A stretch of 9,768 nt of DNA from positions 1 through 9,768 of the forward strand of contig JAIXRT010000215.1 in NCBI GenBank assembly GCA_027485075.1, read 5' to 3'. The notes below the pieces were generated by a model. The model saw only the letters and a program-made list of their open reading frames with translations, ran no database searches and was not told where the DNA came from. The position numbers and the translations under genes were made by a program. This DNA is from Cytophagaceae bacterium (GTDB lineage Bacteria; Bacteroidota; Bacteroidia; Cytophagales; Spirosomataceae). Below are positions 6,437 through 9,768 of the stretch, in pieces (within the stretch, counting starts at the first letter, position 1; every line of letters begins with the position of its first letter).

Positions 6437-7777
6437 ATGAAAAAGATTTTCCTCTTCCTCCTACTTGGGTTTTCGGCGATAGGCCAACAAACCGCTAATA
6501 AACCGGAACGCGTTAATTGGTTTCAAGACCTCGGTTTCGGGATGTTTATCCACTGGAATGTGGACGTTACATTAGGCGCTGTGATTAGTCATTCGCTGTC
6601 GGGCGCTTCCGATGAATATGTCAATAAATACATCCAAGAACTTCCGACTTACTTTAATCCAGAACAGTTTAAACCCAAAGACTGGGCGAAACTCGCTAAG
6701 CTCGCCGGTATGAAATACGTCGTTTTTACGGCCAAACATCACGCGGGTTTCGCCATGTTCAACACCAAAACGACTACTTTCAATGTCATGAATACGCCCT
6801 TCAAACGAGATATTACAAAAGAAGTAGTGGAGGCGTTTCGAGCTGAAGGTATCGCCGTGGGGCTTTACTTTTCGCCGGATGATTTTTACTATTTGCATAC
6901 GCACAAACAACCCATCGGAAGAGCACAAGATCCCGCCCATTATCCAAAAACCAATCCAGGTTTGATGGAATACGATAAGGCTCAATTGAAAGAGTTGTTG
7001 ACCCAATACGGCAAAATCGATATCCTATTTATCGACGGACCAGGTGATGGTCTACGTGAATATGCTTGGGCGATCAATCCGGATTTAGTGATCACCCGGG
7101 ACGCCATGAAAACCCCAGAGCAAACCACGCCAAATACATCTTTGCCACGTCCTTGGGAAGCTTGTTACACGATGGGCACCGACTGGCAATATAAACCCAC
7201 CAATGATCCGCAAAAATCAGGCACCACCGTTATCAATATGCTAGCGGAAATTCGCGCGAAAGGTGGAAACTTCTTATTGAACGTAGGCCCCAAACCAAAT
7301 GGCGAAATTCAAATCGAACAAGAAGCCATCCTTCGTGAAATCGCGCTTTGGAACTTCGCGAATTCAGAATCCATTTATACCGTGAAACCAATGCCGATTA
7401 TCAAAGAAGAGGGCGTTTGGTATACGCAATCGAACGATGAGAAATACATCTATGCCTTTGTTTTACGTTCTTCGCCAGACGACTGGAAATACGGCGAACG
7501 CAAAAATTTTGTACTTTCGAACGTGATTGGGAATGAGAAAACTACGGTGGAAACCCTAGGCTACAAAGGCGAACTCGTGGAATACAAACAAGATTTTGAT
7601 GCCAAAACCTATGTGTCTGCAAGCCCGCTTGGTCTGACGATCAGTGCCGTAAATGGCCAACGATTCTATACCAACAACAAATGGCCAAACACAGTCGTAT
7701 TGAAAATTTCTAACGCAAAAGGACGCTTACCATTAGCGGATAAAACCAAACAAAGCTCCATGGACGGTGCCAAATAA
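6437..7777 (+). CDS. Secreted GH29 alpha-L-fucosidase
   Basis: 446 residues, a normal single-domain GH29 length. The signal peptide is residues 1 to about 16 (MKKIFLFLLLGFSAIG), probably cleaved before Gln17, so the enzyme acts in the periplasm or outside. The catalytic (beta/alpha)8 domain spans about 25-310. It shows WFQDLGFGMFIHW (28-40), KHHAGF (100-105), YFSPDDFYYLH (144-154), ILFIDGPGDG (196-205) with Asp200 as the probable nucleophile, WEACYTMG..W (240-250), and the family signature GGNFLLNVGPKPNG (276-289). Glu241 is a candidate acid/base but this is uncertain, since that residue is poorly conserved in GH29. About 315-446 forms the C-terminal beta-sandwich. The family releases terminal alpha-L-fucose by a retaining mechanism. 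The usual KHHDGF motif reads KHHAGF here. The stop is 2 bp from the next gene, so the two are almost certainly co-transcribed. No fucose catabolism genes are in the window. Confidence 0.93.
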   Translation: MKKIFLFLLLGFSAIGQQTANKPERVNWFQDLGFGMFIHWNVDVTLGAVISHSLSGASDEYVNKYIQELPTYFNPEQFKPKDWAKLAKLAGMKYVVFTAKHHAGFAMFNTKTTTFNVMNTPFKRDITKEVVEAFRAEGIAVGLYFSPDDFYYLHTHKQPIGRAQDPAHYPKTNPGLMEYDKAQLKELLTQYGKIDILFIDGPGDGLREYAWAINPDLVITRDAMKTPEQTTPNTSLPRPWEACYTMGTDWQYKPTNDPQKSGTTVINMLAEIRAKGGNFLLNVGPKPNGEIQIEQEAILREIALWNFANSESIYTVKPMPIIKEEGVWYTQSNDEKYIYAFVLRSSPDDWKYGERKNFVLSNVIGNEKTTVETLGYKGELVEYKQDFDAKTYVSASPLGLTISAVNGQRFYTNNKWPNTVVLKISNAKGRLPLADKTKQSSMDGAK

Positions 7778-7779
7778 CC

Positions 7780-8193
7780 ATGATGATTACCGTACAAACA
7801 ACGATTAATTCCCCCATCAAAACCGTGTGGGAAAAGTGGACTTCCCCGGAGCATGTTCAAAATTGGAACTTCGCAGCGTCGGATTGGCATTGCCCAAAGG
7901 CGACAATTGACCTACAAGTAGGTGGCGAATTTCATTATGAAATGGCTGCAAAAGATGGTTCGGTGAGCTTTGATTTTTGGGGTACTTTTGTTGAAATTAA
8001 CCCCGAGCAATCACTTCACATATTTATCGGGGATGGCCGCAATATGCAGGTTACTTTCGAAACTACCGAAGCAGGAACGAAAGTAACCGAACATTTTGAG
8101 CCTGAAAATCAAAACCCAGAAGACATGCAACAGGCTGGCTGGCAAATGATTTTAGATAACTTCAAAAGCTACGTCGAAAACGCTACTTCCTAG
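7780..8193 (+). CDS. SRPBCC-superfamily protein, AHSA1 (activator of Hsp90 ATPase homologue 1-like) type
   Basis: 137 residues with no signal peptide, so cytoplasmic. It has the START/Bet v1-like helix-grip fold pattern: opening strand ITVQTTINSPIKTVWEKWTSPEHVQNWN, then DWHCP, DLQVGGEFHYEM, FDFWGTFVEI, TKVTEHFEPE, and a long C-terminal helix in QQAGWQMILDNFKSYVE. This fold forms a hydrophobic ligand pocket. In bacteria these proteins are mostly uncharacterised, and the Hsp90 name reflects homology only. Two consecutive ATG codons (7780 and 7783) are possible starts; the second loses one residue. Translation is probably coupled to the fucosidase stop 2 bp upstream. The 3' end overlaps the convergent metalloprotease gene by 11 bp. 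A functional link with the secreted fucosidase is not evident. Confidence 0.9.
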   Translation: MMITVQTTINSPIKTVWEKWTSPEHVQNWNFAASDWHCPKATIDLQVGGEFHYEMAAKDGSVSFDFWGTFVEINPEQSLHIFIGDGRNMQVTFETTEAGTKVTEHFEPENQNPEDMQQAGWQMILDNFKSYVENATS

Positions 8194-9768
8194 GATTTAA
8201 AATCAACGAAACACGCTCCAAGCAATCATCTACATGGTAGCGCACTTCTTTATCTGTATACTTACCTTTTGCCGCAGCTAAACTCGCTTGAAGCGCTTTT
8301 AACTCCCCGCGAACGATCGAGCGAACATCCGACTGCGCCACTGGGTATGTTTCCCTTGGAGGTCCAAAAGAACTAGCAGCAGGAGGTGCAGGCGCTTGAT
8401 CTGTCATCAACGCCTTCAAGCGTTCGATATACGCTTTCTGTAAATTACGACGGTAGCGGTCGATACCTTTCCCTGAGGCTAGCTCAGTCCAAATGCCTCC
8501 ACGTAAGTCTTGAAAAAGATCAATTGTCTTGTAGTTATTTGATGTCGTTAAGCCGCTATTATCCAAGCGGGCAAAAGTCTCTAAACTCAACATGCGGTTC
8601 AACGGGCTAACTTGCAGACTACGAATACGATCCGTGTATCCGGCCATGTGATGCGTTACGACTTCTTTGTTAATCAACCAGTCCACATTCGTGAATACAT
8701 TGCTAATCAACCAGTTAACAGCGGCTTGTTGGCTCGCCTTTGGAACCGGATTATACGACGAAATATTCTGATTTGGCTTCGCATATTGCTCATACACACC
8801 ACCTACCATCGTCGTCACGTGACCCACATAGCGTGACCATGAACCTAAAAGCTCATCATTTAATTCGATCAAATCTTCATAATCATTCGTCTTTTTACTG
8901 GTCCAGTCGGCCAAATTCTTAGCCACATATTTCAAGTTTTTCACCGCATACGTACTCGCACGAATCGGATCGTTACCGATATCCTCCGTCTGTGAACTTG
9001 GGTCAAACGTCGTTCCCTGATTTCCAAAACGGAATCTTGGATCTCCAGCTTTGGCCTCAATCCATTTGTCTAAGGTCGGCACTTCATCTTCTGGACGAAC
9101 AGCATCAGGCAAAACGCGATAGCCCCAATTCACCGCATAATTATCATACGGACCCATTTGGCGAATGTATCGAACCCCTTGATCTCCCGGCTGCGCGATG
9201 TAATTAAAACGCGCATAATCCATAATACTCGCAGAAATTCCCTCCTTATTCGTGAAGTCCCCCTTGCGGTAATTCTCCACCTCATACGAACTACTCGCCC
9301 CCATGTTATGTGGGAAACCTAGTGCGTGACCCACCTCGTGTGAAATCACCATTTCCATCATTTCACCAATGTCCTCTTCACGCGTATCCAAAGTCCGCGC
9401 ATTCGGATTGGACGCGCCCGTCTCTAACAGAAAACGGTTACGATACGACCGTAAATGGTTATGATACCAAATAATATCACTCTCAATAATCTCGCCCGAA
9501 CGCGGATCGCTCACACTTGGCCCCGTCGCATTGCGCGTTGTACTTGCCACATAACGAATCACGGAATAGCGAATATCTTCCGGTGAAAAATCAGGATCCT
9601 CAGCGGCGGTCGGTGGGTCTTTACAAATAATCGCATTCTTAAAGCCCGCTACCTCAAAGGCTTTTTGCCAATTCTCCACACCCTTTTTCATGTGCTTACG
9701 AAGTTTCATCGGCGTAGCCGGATCTAAATAATAAACGATCGGCTTAATCGGTTCTACTAATTCACCAC
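8183..9768 (-). CDS. Zinc-dependent metalloprotease (DUF5117-type, metzincin-like), 5'-truncated by the window edge
   Basis: The reverse-strand frame is open from the right edge to TAG at 8185-8183, giving 527 visible residues. The ATG at 9709 is internal: the 19 codons upstream of it in frame are open and read GELVEPIKPIVYYLDPATP, a typical segment of this family. Full-length relatives are around 800 residues with an N-terminal signal peptide, so roughly 300 residues lie outside. The extended zinc motif HEVGHALGFPHN (DNA 9305-9340) supplies three His ligands and the catalytic Glu. The Met-turn-like SIMDYARFNY, about 28 residues after the last His, matches metzincin architecture. The C-terminal ~350 residues are mainly helical and include the family-like LFQDLRGGIW region. 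Cell location is presumably periplasmic or surface; substrates are unknown. It converges on the SRPBCC gene with an 11-bp overlap. Confidence 0.92.
   Translation of the reverse strand, partial: GELVEPIKPIVYYLDPATPMKLRKHMKKGVENWQKAFEVAGFKNAIICKDPPTAAEDPDFSPEDIRYSVIRYVASTTRNATGPSVSDPRSGEIIESDIIWYHNHLRSYRNRFLLETGASNPNARTLDTREEDIGEMMEMVISHEVGHALGFPHNMGASSSYEVENYRKGDFTNKEGISASIMDYARFNYIAQPGDQGVRYIRQMGPYDNYAVNWGYRVLPDAVRPEDEVPTLDKWIEAKAGDPRFRFGNQGTTFDPSSQTEDIGNDPIRASTYAVKNLKYVAKNLADWTSKKTNDYEDLIELNDELLGSWSRYVGHVTTMVGGVYEQYAKPNQNISSYNPVPKASQQAAVNWLISNVFTNVDWLINKEVVTHHMAGYTDRIRSLQVSPLNRMLSLETFARLDNSGLTTSNNYKTIDLFQDLRGGIWTELASGKGIDRYRRNLQKAYIERLKALMTDQAPAPPAASSFGPPRETYPVAQSDVRSIVRGELKALQASLAAAKGKYTDKEVRYHVDDCLERVSLILNPRK

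Noticed and set aside
6572..7006. Minus-strand open frame of 144 codons inside the fucosidase gene
   Set aside because: Antisense shadow of conserved GH29 motifs; low-complexity Phe/Ile-rich translation with no family resemblance.
8386..9207. Several plus-strand frames of 60-75 codons
   Set aside because: All are antisense to the metalloprotease and have no domain-like sequence.
9707..9709. ATG at 9709 as the true start of the metalloprotease
   Set aside because: The frame continues open upstream for 19 codons to the window edge and reads as conserved family sequence, so this Met is internal.

Overview
The window looks like chromosomal DNA of a member of the Bacteroidota, possibly a Cytophagales-type environmental genus. 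This rests on four observations. The families present are a BBP2-type outer-membrane barrel, a DUF5117-type zinc metalloprotease, an FabV reductase and a secreted GH29 fucosidase. Three signal peptides are followed by Gln at the likely cleavage site. One promoter-like box, TATATTTG, fits the Bacteroidota TAnnTTTG consensus. Recognisable Shine-Dalgarno sequences are absent. Coding density is very high: no gene-free stretch exceeds about 150 bases. I see no RNA gene, mobile element, CRISPR array or attachment site.

Left third (1-3382, minus strand, read right to left): an AraC-family regulator, then a two-[2Fe-2S] small subunit (IorA type), then a Tat-exported molybdopterin-binding large subunit (IorB type) that runs off the left edge after 657 codons. 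The gaps are 31 bp and 1 bp, so the three are probably one transcription unit making a periplasmic molybdenum hydroxylase. Divergent from the regulator, across 147 bp containing a 9-bp direct repeat, is a small secreted NTF2-like (DUF4440) protein (3530-3979, plus).

Middle (4056-6324, minus strand): an outer-membrane barrel protein followed by fabV, the triclosan-insensitive enoyl-ACP reductase. fabV has its own promoter-like box and a textbook intrinsic terminator directly after its stop.

Right third: on the plus strand a secreted GH29 alpha-L-fucosidase (6437-7777) and, 2 bp later, a cytoplasmic SRPBCC/AHSA1-type protein (7780-8193). These converge on a large zinc metalloprotease on the minus strand (8183 to beyond 9768). 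The two convergent genes overlap by 11 bp at their 3' ends.

The genes belong to known families, and I see no convincing undescribed multi-gene system. The points most worth checking are the regulator/hydroxylase/DUF4440 module with repeated sites in its shared promoter, the KHHAGF variant of a conserved GH29 motif, the overlapping convergent stops, and the fabV start that coincides with its promoter box.
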